Shown: one piece after another, positions 1 to 8,761 of the stretch
Position numbering within the stretch: position 1 is the stretch's first letter
How the letters are laid out: each line of letters opens with the position of its first letter
Source of the DNA: Treponema sp.
GTDB taxonomy: Bacteria > Spirochaetota > Spirochaetia > Treponematales > Breznakiellaceae
DNA length: 64,000 nt
NCBI GenBank assembly: GCA_031265435.1
Contig: JAISCR010000033.1
Location: forward strand, 1 to 64,000
Direction of reading: 5' to 3'
The notes under the pieces: generated by a model
What the model saw: the letters and a program-made list of their open reading frames with translations, nothing else
Databases searched by the model: none
What the model was told of the DNA's origin: nothing
Made by a program: the position numbers and the translations under genes

Positions 1-304
1 TTGATGAGGAGGAGAGCGTCCTGTAGGTTTCTGACATTCCGGCCAGCTCCTTCCGCAGCTCCCTCAACAAGTTCTCTTGCTCGTCTATTAACTGCTCTCT
101 CTCGTTCAAGGTTAGACTCAAGTCCTCTAATTGTGTTGTCAGCGCTTCGCTCGTGTTCAGCGTATCGGCTATCAAGCTCTCCAATTTTTCCAGATTGCTG
201 TCTATAGACGAAAAGTCCGGCGAGGATTCCTGAGCACAGAGCCCCCAGGAGGAAAGCAATAACAGGAGCGCGAAAACGGCGGACAAGGGGAAGGAGTGCC
301 TCAT
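1..304 (-). CDS. Secreted coiled-coil protein, partial (C-terminus beyond left edge)
   Basis: Hand translation of the minus strand from ATG at 304: MRHSFPLSAVFALLLLLSSWGLCAQESSPDFSSIDSNLEKLESLIADTLNTSEALTTQLEDLSLTLNEREQLIDEQENLLRELRKELAGMSETYRTLSSSS; signal peptide then heptad-like sequence; open to the edge. Confidence 0.75.
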   Translation of the reverse strand, partial: MRHSFPLSAVFALLLLLSSWGLCAQESSPDFSSIDSNLEKLESLIADTLNTSEALTTQLEDLSLTLNEREQLIDEQENLLRELRKELAGMSETYRTLSSSS

Positions 305-390
305 ACAAGGGAGACCTCCGGCGGCTTGCTATTTTGGTACGCTGCGGATAGTGGTGTTTTGGGTAAATCTAATAAAGTTATACTATATCT

Positions 391-404
391 GGGGGGGGGG
401 GGGG
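391..404. repeat. Poly-G(14) homopolymer tract (poly-C on minus strand)
   Basis: 14 consecutive G directly read at 391-404, about 90 bp upstream of the minus-strand start at 304. Confidence 0.95.
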
Positions 405-488
405 TAAGTTCTTGCTATATAAGGAGCCAAGTAGCTTCATAACATTTGTATACCACAGTCCCGGGGAAATGTCAAGGGGGGAATTTTG

Positions 489-670
489 CAGGGCATCGGC
501 GTTTATTTTTATCTTTCGGGAAACTGCCGGGCTTTGGAAGAATTTTTTTACCGCGAGGTCGAAGAAGTCAAATAAGTATAAGAAGGAAGAAGGAAAAAAG
601 AGGAGCTTCATACTCCGCATGATGAACTTTTTCGACTTTTTCGACTTCGAGGTGAATTTTTTCTTCAAAG
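489..670. repeat. Family-1 palindromic intergenic repeat, copy A
   Basis: Left arm ggaagaatttttttaccgcgaggtcgaagaagtcaaataagt pairs imperfectly with right arm aactttttcgactttttcgacttcgaggtgaattttttcttc; matches copies at 17.7, 40.4 and 47.1 kb. Confidence 0.8.
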
Positions 671-802
671 TATACCGCATTAAGGGGAAAACCACGAAAG
701 CCGCCTGGTCGGGCTATATTTCCCTCTTTTTCGCCTCATTCAAAAATAACCACGGACGGATACTGACCATCACGGACAAATTCGCGGAAATCCGGGTGAA
801 AT

Positions 803-1033
803 TCATAAAACGGCGGTTATTTTTTCCCGTACCAGATCGCCAATGATTTCCGATGGGGAGAGGTGCTTGATCTCCGCCTGGGAACGGATATAATTCGCCA
901 CCACCGGATCAAGGGCGTTTAACAGGTTCCGCTGTTTTGTAAAAAACCCGCCTTCTCCCACCCTGATTTTCGGAGTTGTCCGGGTCAGGAGTTCATCCAG
1001 CGCGTCAGCTTCTTCATCGGTCATAGTTGCCAT
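803..1033 (-). CDS. Small conserved hypothetical (antitoxin-like)
   Basis: MATMTDEEADALDELLTRTTPKIRVGEGGFFTKQRNLLNALDPVVANYIRSQAEIKHLSPSEIIGDLVREKITAVL; small, charged, single-domain; the longer ORF start is unlikely. Confidence 0.6.
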   Translation of the reverse strand: MATMTDEEADALDELLTRTTPKIRVGEGGFFTKQRNLLNALDPVVANYIRSQAEIKHLSPSEIIGDLVREKITAVL

Positions 1034-1178
1034 GTTTAAATGCCGCCGGGTTGAATACGATATTGGCAGACATAATGCCAGTATACTACTCACCGCAGGA
1101 AACGCAATGGGGTACTTGACCTTTTTGGCGCCAGGTATCATACTTCTATCATCAAATCAACACTAAGGAGACGCCGAA

Positions 1179-1268
1179 GTGCCCTGCGGAAGAAAACGCA
1201 AATTGCGCAAAATTGCGACCCACAAGCGTAAGAAAAAGCTGCGGAAGAACAGACACAAGAACAAATAG
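1179..1268 (+). CDS. 29-aa AURKAIP1/COX24 (mS38/bS22-like) small ribosomal protein
   Basis: GTG start with SD aaggag; MPCGRKRKLRKIATHKRKKKLRKNRHKNK then TAG; absent from the supplied ORF track. Confidence 0.8.
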   Translation: MPCGRKRKLRKIATHKRKKKLRKNRHKNK

Positions 1269-1290
1269 GCCTCCTCTATCTGTTAGCATA

Positions 1291-3195
1291 ATGAAAGAAA
1301 AAGCGTCCCTGCTGCCCCGGATTCACAATCCCCAGGACATAAAAAATCTGTCTTTCGGCGAATTGGAACTCCTGGCTGAGGAAATCCGGGCCGAAATCGT
1401 CTCAACGGTGAGCAAGACCGGGGGGCATTTGGCCTCCAATCTGGGGGTGGTGGAACTCAGTATTGCCCTGCACCGGGTCTTTTCTTCACCGGAAGACAAG
1501 ATCGTCTGGGATGTGGGGCATCAGTGCTATGCCCATAAACTCCTCACCGGCCGTTATGAGGCTTTTTCGGGTCTCCGCAAGCGGGGGGGTATATCCGGTT
1601 TTCCGAAACGGGCCGAAAGTGTCCACGATGTATTTGATACGGGTCACGCTTCCACCTCAATCTCTGCCGCTTTGGGGCTTTTGGCCGCCGAAAGGCTCAG
1701 GGGAGGCCGGGGGAATGCGGTGGCGGTTATCGGGGACGGAGCGCTTACCGGCGGTCTGGCTTACGAGGCTCTCTCCCACGCGGGCCAGCTGGGGCTTCCC
1801 CTGGTGGTGGTGCTCAACGACAACAAGATGTCGATCAGTCCCAATGTAGGCGGGCTTTCAAAGTATCTGAGCCGTCTCTCCATGAAGGCAAAATATCAGC
1901 TTTTCCGCCGTACTTTCGATTCCACTGTCAAAAAGATCCCCTATATCGGGGGAACTCTCTTCGACTGGGTTGTCCGGCTCAAGCGGGCGGTAAAGGCGGT
2001 TTTCTATACCGACAACTTCTTCGTGGATCTGGGTTTTGAGTATGCCGGGCCCATCGACGGTCATAATATTCAGTACCTTACCGACGTGTTTGAGGATGTG
2101 CGCAAGCTCGGGCGGCCGGTGGTGATCCATGTGATTACCCGGAAAGGCAAGGGCTACCACCGGGCGGAACAGGACCCGGGTCTCTGGCACGGGGTGGGGG
2201 CCTTCTCTCCCTCGGAGGGGCTTCCTGATGTGCCTTCTCCCCAGAGTGAGGCAAAAGATGGGGAAAACCGTCCTTTATTCACCGAAGCCTTCAGCAAGGC
2301 TCTCCTCAATCTGGGCAAAAATGATGAAAGGCTTGTTACGGTTACCGCCGCCATGGAGAAGGGTACGGGACTTTCCGCGTTCAGGGAGGCTTTTCCGGGC
2401 CGTTTCTTCGATGTGGGAATAGCCGAAGCCCATGGGGTATGCTTTGCGGCTGGGCTTGCGGTACAGGGCATGCGTCCGGTTACGGCCTTTTATTCAAGCT
2501 TCATCCAGCGGGCCGTCGACCAGGTGATCCATGATGTATGTCTCCAGAATCTGCCGGTGATCTTTGCCCTGGATCGTTCAGGCTTTGTTCCCGAAGACGG
2601 GGAAACCCACCAGGGACTCTACGATATTGCCCTGTTCCGCGCCGCGCCGGGTATGAGTATCCTTGCTCCCGCGGGGGAAAAGGAACTTGCCTCTATGCTG
2701 GCCTGGGCCCTGCGGCAGGAAGGCCCGGTGATGATCCGCTACCCCAAGTGCCGCTGTCCTCCGGAAATTCCGGCTTTTTCTGAAGAACTCAAGCCGGGAA
2801 GGGGGGTCTTTGTCCGCCGGGCGCGGGGGGCCGGGGTGCTGATCGCCTTCACCGGCGGGCTTTACCGGGAAGTTATCGACGCCGCGGAAAGGCTTGAAAG
2901 AGAGGGGATTGAAACGGATCTCTACAACCTCCGTTTTATAAAACCTCTGGATGAAGACTATCTTGCCTTCCTCTTTGATTCCCATGAAGTGACACTTATT
3001 GCCGAGGAAGGCATCCGGGAGGGCGGTTTCGGTGAGTACGCCGCAGCCCTGGCCCGGGATCGGAACTGCCGCGGAAAGATCAAGTTCCTTGCCGTCGAAG
3101 AGGTCCTTGATACCCTGGGAACACGGCAGGAATTGCTTGCGGCAAACGGTCTGGACGGCCCTTCCCTTGCCAAAACGGTGTCGGCCGCCGTTTAA
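1291..3195 (+). CDS. dxs: 1-deoxy-D-xylulose-5-phosphate synthase
   Basis: Transketolase-like sequence with VWDVGHQCYAHKLLTGR, AVIGDGALTGGLAYEAL, GIAEAHGV; ATG at 1291 preferred over 1213. Confidence 0.95.
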   Translation: MKEKASLLPRIHNPQDIKNLSFGELELLAEEIRAEIVSTVSKTGGHLASNLGVVELSIALHRVFSSPEDKIVWDVGHQCYAHKLLTGRYEAFSGLRKRGGISGFPKRAESVHDVFDTGHASTSISAALGLLAAERLRGGRGNAVAVIGDGALTGGLAYEALSHAGQLGLPLVVVLNDNKMSISPNVGGLSKYLSRLSMKAKYQLFRRTFDSTVKKIPYIGGTLFDWVVRLKRAVKAVFYTDNFFVDLGFEYAGPIDGHNIQYLTDVFEDVRKLGRPVVIHVITRKGKGYHRAEQDPGLWHGVGAFSPSEGLPDVPSPQSEAKDGENRPLFTEAFSKALLNLGKNDERLVTVTAAMEKGTGLSAFREAFPGRFFDVGIAEAHGVCFAAGLAVQGMRPVTAFYSSFIQRAVDQVIHDVCLQNLPVIFALDRSGFVPEDGETHQGLYDIALFRAAPGMSILAPAGEKELASMLAWALRQEGPVMIRYPKCRCPPEIPAFSEELKPGRGVFVRRARGAGVLIAFTGGLYREVIDAAERLEREGIETDLYNLRFIKPLDEDYLAFLFDSHEVTLIAEEGIREGGFGEYAAALARDRNCRGKIKFLAVEEVLDTLGTRQELLAANGLDGPSLAKTVSAAV

Positions 3196-3269
3196 CCATA
3201 CTGCCGCTAACCCATACTGCTTGCGAAAAGGGGCAATATTGTCTATTCTGGTATAAGGGGTGTTCAGGC

Positions 3270-4106
3270 GTGGAGTGGTTTCAGCGGCTATCCGCCATCT
3301 ATGACTTTGTCCGTCCGGTACTGGATGTGGCAATTCTCGCTTTTTTATTCTACAAAGCCTATGAACTCATGGCAAAAACCCAGGCGGTGCAGTTGATAAA
3401 AGGCGCCGGTTTTCTTGCCCTGATCTACGGCATTGCAACGATGCTCAATCTCACTACCCTTAAATGGATACTTACCGTTCTGGCTCCGGGACTCTTTGTG
3501 GCGGTGGCCATTGTGTTTCAGCCGGAACTGCGGAAGATCATCATTCGCCTCGGGCAGGGGGATTTTTTCAGGCCGGATCAGAAGCCCCGCATCGGTCAGC
3601 TTGAAGTGGTGGTAACCGCCGCGGAGATTCTCTCCCGGCAGAAACGCGGCATGCTGGTGGTGTTTCCCCGGAGGGTCAATATCAGGCACATCATTGATAC
3701 GGGAACACGGCTCAATGCCGATCTTTCTTCCAGTCTTATTGTAACGGTTTTTGAATTCGACACTCCTCTTCACGACGGCGCAATGATCATCCAGAACAGC
3801 AGAATCGCTGCCGCGGGATGTTTTCTTCCTCTTTCGGAACAGCAGGACATACGCAAGAGTTTCGGCACCCGCCACCGGGCAAGTCTGGGAATGTCGGAAC
3901 AGAGTGACGCAGTAATACTGGTGGTGTCCGAGGAAAGCGGAGCCATCTCCCTGGCATACGAATCCAAGCTTTACTACGATCTGAGTCCCCTCGAAGTAAC
4001 CATAAAACTTAAAGAGCTGCTCAATCAGGGAGGGCGGAAAGCAGACAGCGCTATTGTTCCCGAAGGTACCATTGCCGCCGCGGGAGGGGGGATGGACGGC
4101 CTGTGA
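3270..4106 (+). CDS. cdaA: Diadenylate cyclase (c-di-AMP synthase), CdaA type
   Basis: N-terminal TM segments plus DAC domain with DGAMIIQ and GTRHRASLG motifs. Confidence 0.93.
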   Translation: MEWFQRLSAIYDFVRPVLDVAILAFLFYKAYELMAKTQAVQLIKGAGFLALIYGIATMLNLTTLKWILTVLAPGLFVAVAIVFQPELRKIIIRLGQGDFFRPDQKPRIGQLEVVVTAAEILSRQKRGMLVVFPRRVNIRHIIDTGTRLNADLSSSLIVTVFEFDTPLHDGAMIIQNSRIAAAGCFLPLSEQQDIRKSFGTRHRASLGMSEQSDAVILVVSEESGAISLAYESKLYYDLSPLEVTIKLKELLNQGGRKADSAIVPEGTIAAAGGGMDGL

Positions 4107-5077
4107 TGAAGCTGTCAAAACTTTCCGGATTTTTGATCCGTTCGGCAGAAAACTGGCCGGTAAAAGTCCTTTCAATCGTACTGGCATTGATTCTCTTTGT
4201 CTTTCACCGGATGAGTACTCTGGAAGACCGTTTCTTTTCCGTTCCCCTGAATGTAGAGGTGGATCAGAATCTGCTTCCCTCAAGTTCCTATACCCGCATG
4301 ATCCGGGTGACTCTCCGGGGAGAGGCCAACAGTATCTATCCCATTCTTGAGGATGACATTAAAGCTTATATCGATCTGAAAAAATACACCCGCCCCGGTT
4401 CTTACCGGGCTACCGTACAGGTACGCAAGGAAGGGACTGCGCTGGGGATAGAACCCCTGCAGATTTCCTGCGATCCCATGGAAATATCGCTTGAACTGGA
4501 TCAGAGAATAAGCAAGTATGTGCCGCTTATTCCCAGTCTCAATGGCAATCCCGTTCCGGGCTATGAGCTGGTTTCCTATACCCTCTCTCCCACTCAGGTA
4601 GTGGTGGACGGCCCCCTCACTCTTTTGGGGGGGCTTTCCGAGCTTAATACCGACTTTATCGATCTGGACGGAAGGAGCGAGGATTTTTCCGTCGATGTCG
4701 GTATTCTTAACCGCGATCCGCTTCTCACGATCCGGGGGAACGGCACGACCAGCTTCCGCGCCTATATCCGCAAGCCTGTGCCGGTACGGAACGTCAATAA
4801 TATTTCCATATCCCTTACCAATCTGGATCCCCGCTTTACGGCGGAAATTCAGCCTGAAACAGGAACGGCGCGGGTAGAAGGAGATCAGTTCCTTCTTGAT
4901 GCCTTTACGCCTTCTCCGTTTTTTATGAGTATTGATTGTTCCGGCATAAACGCGGAGGGAGACTATACGCTTCCTGTAGTGATTACCGGTACTCCCGGTC
5001 TTGAGATTGTCAGAATGGAGCCGGAGAACGCGGTTGTGAGTATCCGTCTGCAGGACCCGCGGAACGGGAATAACTAG
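4103..5077 (+). CDS. cdaR: YbbR-domain protein (CdaR-like)
   Basis: Single TM then YbbR-type repeats; overlaps the cdaA stop by 4 nt. Confidence 0.85.
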   Translation: MMKLSKLSGFLIRSAENWPVKVLSIVLALILFVFHRMSTLEDRFFSVPLNVEVDQNLLPSSSYTRMIRVTLRGEANSIYPILEDDIKAYIDLKKYTRPGSYRATVQVRKEGTALGIEPLQISCDPMEISLELDQRISKYVPLIPSLNGNPVPGYELVSYTLSPTQVVVDGPLTLLGGLSELNTDFIDLDGRSEDFSVDVGILNRDPLLTIRGNGTTSFRAYIRKPVPVRNVNNISISLTNLDPRFTAEIQPETGTARVEGDQFLLDAFTPSPFFMSIDCSGINAEGDYTLPVVITGTPGLEIVRMEPENAVVSIRLQDPRNGNN

Positions 5078-5085
5078 GGAAGGCC

Positions 5086-5466
5086 ATGATTGTCGGTATA
5101 GGAATCGATATGGTTCGTATAGACCGTTTGCGGCGCTGGGTAGACATGCCGGGACTTCTCGAGCGGTATTTTCATTCCGATGAACTCGTATCGGTCATGT
5201 CAAAAGGTTCCGGAAAAGCGTCTTCCCTGGCGGCCCGTTTTGCCGCAAAGGAAGCCTTTGGTAAGGCACTCGGGACGGGGCTTCTCGGCATCGTACTCAA
5301 GGATATCATGGTGCTTAACAGGAATAACGGCAGACCGGAAATAAAAGTATTCGGGACGGCGCTTAAAGCCCTGCGGGAAAGCGGCGCTTCCAGGGTGCAT
5401 GTTTCCCTTGCCCACGAACATGACAACGCCGTTGCCATGGTAATTTTGGAGGATGCCGGTGACTGA
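5086..5466 (+). CDS. acpS: Holo-[acyl-carrier-protein] synthase
   Basis: MIVGIGIDMVRIDRL and RFAAKEAFGKALGTG signature. Confidence 0.95.
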   Translation: MIVGIGIDMVRIDRLRRWVDMPGLLERYFHSDELVSVMSKGSGKASSLAARFAAKEAFGKALGTGLLGIVLKDIMVLNRNNGRPEIKVFGTALKALRESGASRVHVSLAHEHDNAVAMVILEDAGD

Positions 5467-6316
5467 AGAACGGGAACTTAAAGTATCCTTTCTTTCAAAA
5501 AAAGAATACACGTGTCCTGTCTGCGGGGAGAGTTTTCACAGGGAAGAACTGCTCTCCGGCAGCGGAAGGCTCATCGCCGGAGCGCTGACGGATGAACTGC
5601 ACCGGCTCTATGAGCCTTCACTCAAATACGGGGAAGTGTATCCCCTGGCCTACCAGATCGTCGTATGTCCCGAATGCTGGTTTGCCGCCATGGATGCCGA
5701 TTTTGAAAACCTTCCCGCCGCGGACAAGGACAGGGCCATGGAAGACGGGGAAAAGCGCAGGGCGGAAACGGAACTCATCTTTCCCGGCATTGATTTTCAT
5801 GAAAACCGGGGCCTGGCGGAAGGGGCCGCCTCTCACTATTTGGCACTCCGCTGTTACGATTTCTACGACAAGGATGTTTCCCCTACCATCAAACAGGGAA
5901 TTTCCGCCTTAAGGACTGCCTGGCTTCTTGATGATCTTGACAGGAAATTTCCCGGCCAGCATTACGACTGGCTGGCGGTGTTGTTCCGCAAAAAAGCGCA
6001 GTATTCCTACAACGAGGCGATAAACCGTGAGCAGTCGGGAAAGGAAACTCTCTCCGGCATCAAGATAATGGGGCCCGACACGGACAAAAACTACAGTTAC
6101 GAAGGGGTACTGTATCTTTGCGCCTATCTGAGTTACAAGTACGGGGCCCATGCAAATCCTGAGCAGCGAAAAACATCACTGGAAGATGCCCGCAGAACCA
6201 TTGCAAAGATATTCGGTATGGGCCGTTCCTCAAAGGACAAGCCGGGCCCCCTCCTGGAACATTCCCGCGAAATTTACGATGCCATCAACAAAGAATTAAG
6301 CGAAAGCGATCAATAG
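5453..6316 (+). CDS. DUF2225 family protein
   Basis: CPVCGESF and CPECWFAAMDADF Cys motifs typical of DUF2225. Confidence 0.8.
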   Translation: MPVTEERELKVSFLSKKEYTCPVCGESFHREELLSGSGRLIAGALTDELHRLYEPSLKYGEVYPLAYQIVVCPECWFAAMDADFENLPAADKDRAMEDGEKRRAETELIFPGIDFHENRGLAEGAASHYLALRCYDFYDKDVSPTIKQGISALRTAWLLDDLDRKFPGQHYDWLAVLFRKKAQYSYNEAINREQSGKETLSGIKIMGPDTDKNYSYEGVLYLCAYLSYKYGAHANPEQRKTSLEDARRTIAKIFGMGRSSKDKPGPLLEHSREIYDAINKELSESDQ

Positions 6317-6321
6317 GCACT

Positions 6322-7068
6322 ATGCGCAACATCAGGCTCCTGATTGCCTATGACGGTACCGGGTTTTCAGGATGGGAAAAGCAGAAAGAGAGGAGAACCG
6401 TTCAGGGGGAAATGGAAAAGGCCCTGGAGAAGATCTGCAAGGTTCCTGTCAGGGTCACAGGTTCCGGCAGGACCGATGCGGGGGTGCATGCCGCAGGACA
6501 GGTCGCCAACTTTTATTCACCGGTCGAAAACATGGAGGCGTCCCGCTATGTACCGGCCCTGAACGGCCTCCTTCCGCAGGATCTCCGCGTCATGGAAGCC
6601 TCGGAAGCTTCTCCGGATTTTCATGCGCGTTTTGACGCGAAGATGCGGACGTACCGTTACAGCTTTATCTGCGGAAGGCCCGCTCTTCCCCAGGAGGCCC
6701 GTTATGCGCTACAGTTATGGCGGCAGCCCCGGCCGGCTCTCCTCAACGCGTATTGCCGTTCCCTTCTCGGGGAACGGGACTGCACGATTTTTTCAAGCCC
6801 CCGGGATCAGAGCAAGTCCCGAACACGTTATATTTTTCAGGCCTGTTTTTTTATCAGCGCCGGCGCCCTTGTTTTCGAGATCGGCGCAAACGCCTTTCTC
6901 TGGAAGATGGTGCGTTCAATCGGAGGAACCCTGCTTGACTGTGAACAGAAGGATATTTCCGAAAAAGATTTCAAGACCCTTGTTGAATCGGGGGATCGCC
7001 GCCGGGCCGGAGTAACACTGCCGGCAAAAGGATTATGTTTATGGAAAATCGATTACTACAGAAATTAA
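6322..7068 (+). CDS. truA: tRNA pseudouridine(38-40) synthase
   Basis: GTGFSGWEKQ and GSGRTDAGVHAAGQVANF catalytic motif. Confidence 0.95.
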   Translation: MRNIRLLIAYDGTGFSGWEKQKERRTVQGEMEKALEKICKVPVRVTGSGRTDAGVHAAGQVANFYSPVENMEASRYVPALNGLLPQDLRVMEASEASPDFHARFDAKMRTYRYSFICGRPALPQEARYALQLWRQPRPALLNAYCRSLLGERDCTIFSSPRDQSKSRTRYIFQACFFISAGALVFEIGANAFLWKMVRSIGGTLLDCEQKDISEKDFKTLVESGDRRRAGVTLPAKGLCLWKIDYYRN

Positions 7069-8024
7069 ACCCGTACCGGGGAGGCAGAAACAAATTTTTG
7101 TACAGGGCGCTGTTTTTCTCCGCTGCTGTCTCTGCGCTTTTTTCCTGCGGGCCCAGGGGGTCAAAGGATGCAGTATCCGTACCGGCAGAATCACTGCCGG
7201 CAGCAGTCATGCTGACGGATGTTTCCGGAAAACCCTATGAAGGAAAGCTGCCTGCGGAGCGGATCATAAGCCTTGTGCCCGCGGTAACGGAGATACTCTT
7301 TGCCGTTGGGGCCGGGGACAGAGTGGTTGCGGTTACCGAATACTGCAACTATCCTCCGGAGGCTCTTGAAAAGCCCAAAGCCGGAGGTTTTTCGGGAGCT
7401 TCGGTGAGTGTCGAAACCGTTACCGCGCTTAAGCCGGATCTGGTTCTCCTTTCGGGCGACATGCATGCCCGTATCCGCGGCATGCTGGAGGAACTTTCCA
7501 TCCCCTGTTTTGCGGTGGAGCCGCGTAATTTTGAAGAGGCCTACGCCGCCATTGAAACAATAGGAAGGCTTTCAGGCTGTGTTGAAGGGGCGGAAAACGT
7601 GATAGAGGAAATGAAAGGCAAAATCGCCCTTGCCGCGGAAAAAAGCCCGGACGGCAAAAAGCCGAAAGTCTATTGGGAGCTTTCCGCGGATCCCATGATG
7701 AGCACAGGGGGAGGGACTTTTATCAACGAGGCCATTGAAAAGGCGGGGGGAGTAAACATTTTCGGCGATCTTACCCAAAGCTGGCCCCAGGTAAGCGCGG
7801 AAGCGGTGTTGGACAGACAGCCCGACTGGATCTTCACCGGAGACGACCCCTACATGAAAACAGATATTTCAATCTTTGCCTCCCGTCCCGGCTGGAACAG
7901 TATTCCTGCCGTCAGGAACGGATGCGTTGCCGCGGTAAATTCGGACAGCCTTTACCGTTACGGCCCGCGCCTTGCCGACGCGGTGCTGGAAATTTCTTCC
8001 CTTCTCTTTGGGAAGGATAAATGA
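7041..8024 (+). CDS. BtuF/FecB-type ABC substrate-binding lipoprotein (probable cobalamin)
   Basis: Lipobox-like ALFSCG; PAERIISLVPAVTEILFAVGAGDRVVAVTEYCNYPPEA helical-backbone metal receptor fold. Confidence 0.82.
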   Translation: MENRLLQKLNPYRGGRNKFLYRALFFSAAVSALFSCGPRGSKDAVSVPAESLPAAVMLTDVSGKPYEGKLPAERIISLVPAVTEILFAVGAGDRVVAVTEYCNYPPEALEKPKAGGFSGASVSVETVTALKPDLVLLSGDMHARIRGMLEELSIPCFAVEPRNFEEAYAAIETIGRLSGCVEGAENVIEEMKGKIALAAEKSPDGKKPKVYWELSADPMMSTGGGTFINEAIEKAGGVNIFGDLTQSWPQVSAEAVLDRQPDWIFTGDDPYMKTDISIFASRPGWNSIPAVRNGCVAAVNSDSLYRYGPRLADAVLEISSLLFGKDK

Positions 8025-8704
8025 TACTGAATCTTGAAGGCGTGGAAGCGCTTATCTTTGATCTTGACGGTACACTTATCGACTCAATGGGCGTATGGAA
8101 AAAGATAGATGAAGATTTTCTTTTGAAGCGGGACATTCTCATCCCCGGCGGCTACAAGGATGCTGTAGCGGCCTTGAGTTTTGTTGAAGCCGCCCGGTAC
8201 ACCAAAGACTATTTTTCCCTGAATGACAGTACCGATGCCATAATACGTGAATGGATGGACATGGCGCGGCATGAATACGCAAACAGTATTCCTCTCAAGC
8301 CCGGCGCCGCCGAATTTCTTGAAGCGTTGCGGAAGCGGGGAATAAAGCTGGGAATTGCCACAGGTTCTTCAGAGCTTCTCTACGAGGCGGTACTCAGGCG
8401 GCACAATATCAGGGATTATTTTCAGGCGATCTGTTCTACAGACGGCGGGAGCCGGGGCAAGTCTTTCCCCGATGTGTTTCTCCGTGCCGCCGGGATCCTT
8501 TCGGCAAGGCCCGAAGCATGCCTTGTCTTTGAGGACATCCCCGAAGCCGCGCGGGCCGCCGGAAAGGCCGGGATGAAGCTTGTCGGTGTGCTGGATCGCT
8601 TTTCCCGCGGCAGATGGAAGGAACTTGAGGAGCTTTCAATCGCTGTAATTAAGGACTACCGGGAGATCAGCATACCCCGCCTCGGAATGGTTAATCCTGA
8701 ATGA
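8021..8704 (+). CDS. HAD-superfamily phosphatase (beta-phosphoglucomutase-like)
   Basis: IFDLDGTLIDSMGVW, GIATGSS, VFEDIPEAARAAGKAGM. Confidence 0.88.
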   Translation: MILNLEGVEALIFDLDGTLIDSMGVWKKIDEDFLLKRDILIPGGYKDAVAALSFVEAARYTKDYFSLNDSTDAIIREWMDMARHEYANSIPLKPGAAEFLEALRKRGIKLGIATGSSELLYEAVLRRHNIRDYFQAICSTDGGSRGKSFPDVFLRAAGILSARPEACLVFEDIPEAARAAGKAGMKLVGVLDRFSRGRWKELEELSIAVIKDYREISIPRLGMVNPE

Positions 8705-8761
8705 CTCTAAACACAGAGCGGAGAATCCAAGAAAAAGATGATTAAACTACTCTATTTCGGC

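Noticed and set aside
378-846. ORFs of 105 aa (-) and 144 aa (+) rich in FDFFD/KSKKSKK
   Set aside because: Both are translations of the family-1 palindrome; no SD or coding signal, and the same peptide pattern appears at other repeat copies.
2578-3333. 251-aa minus-strand ORF
   Set aside because: Antisense to dxs; no conserved motifs.
3345-4283. 312-aa minus-strand ORF
   Set aside because: Antisense to cdaA/cdaR; shadow ORF.
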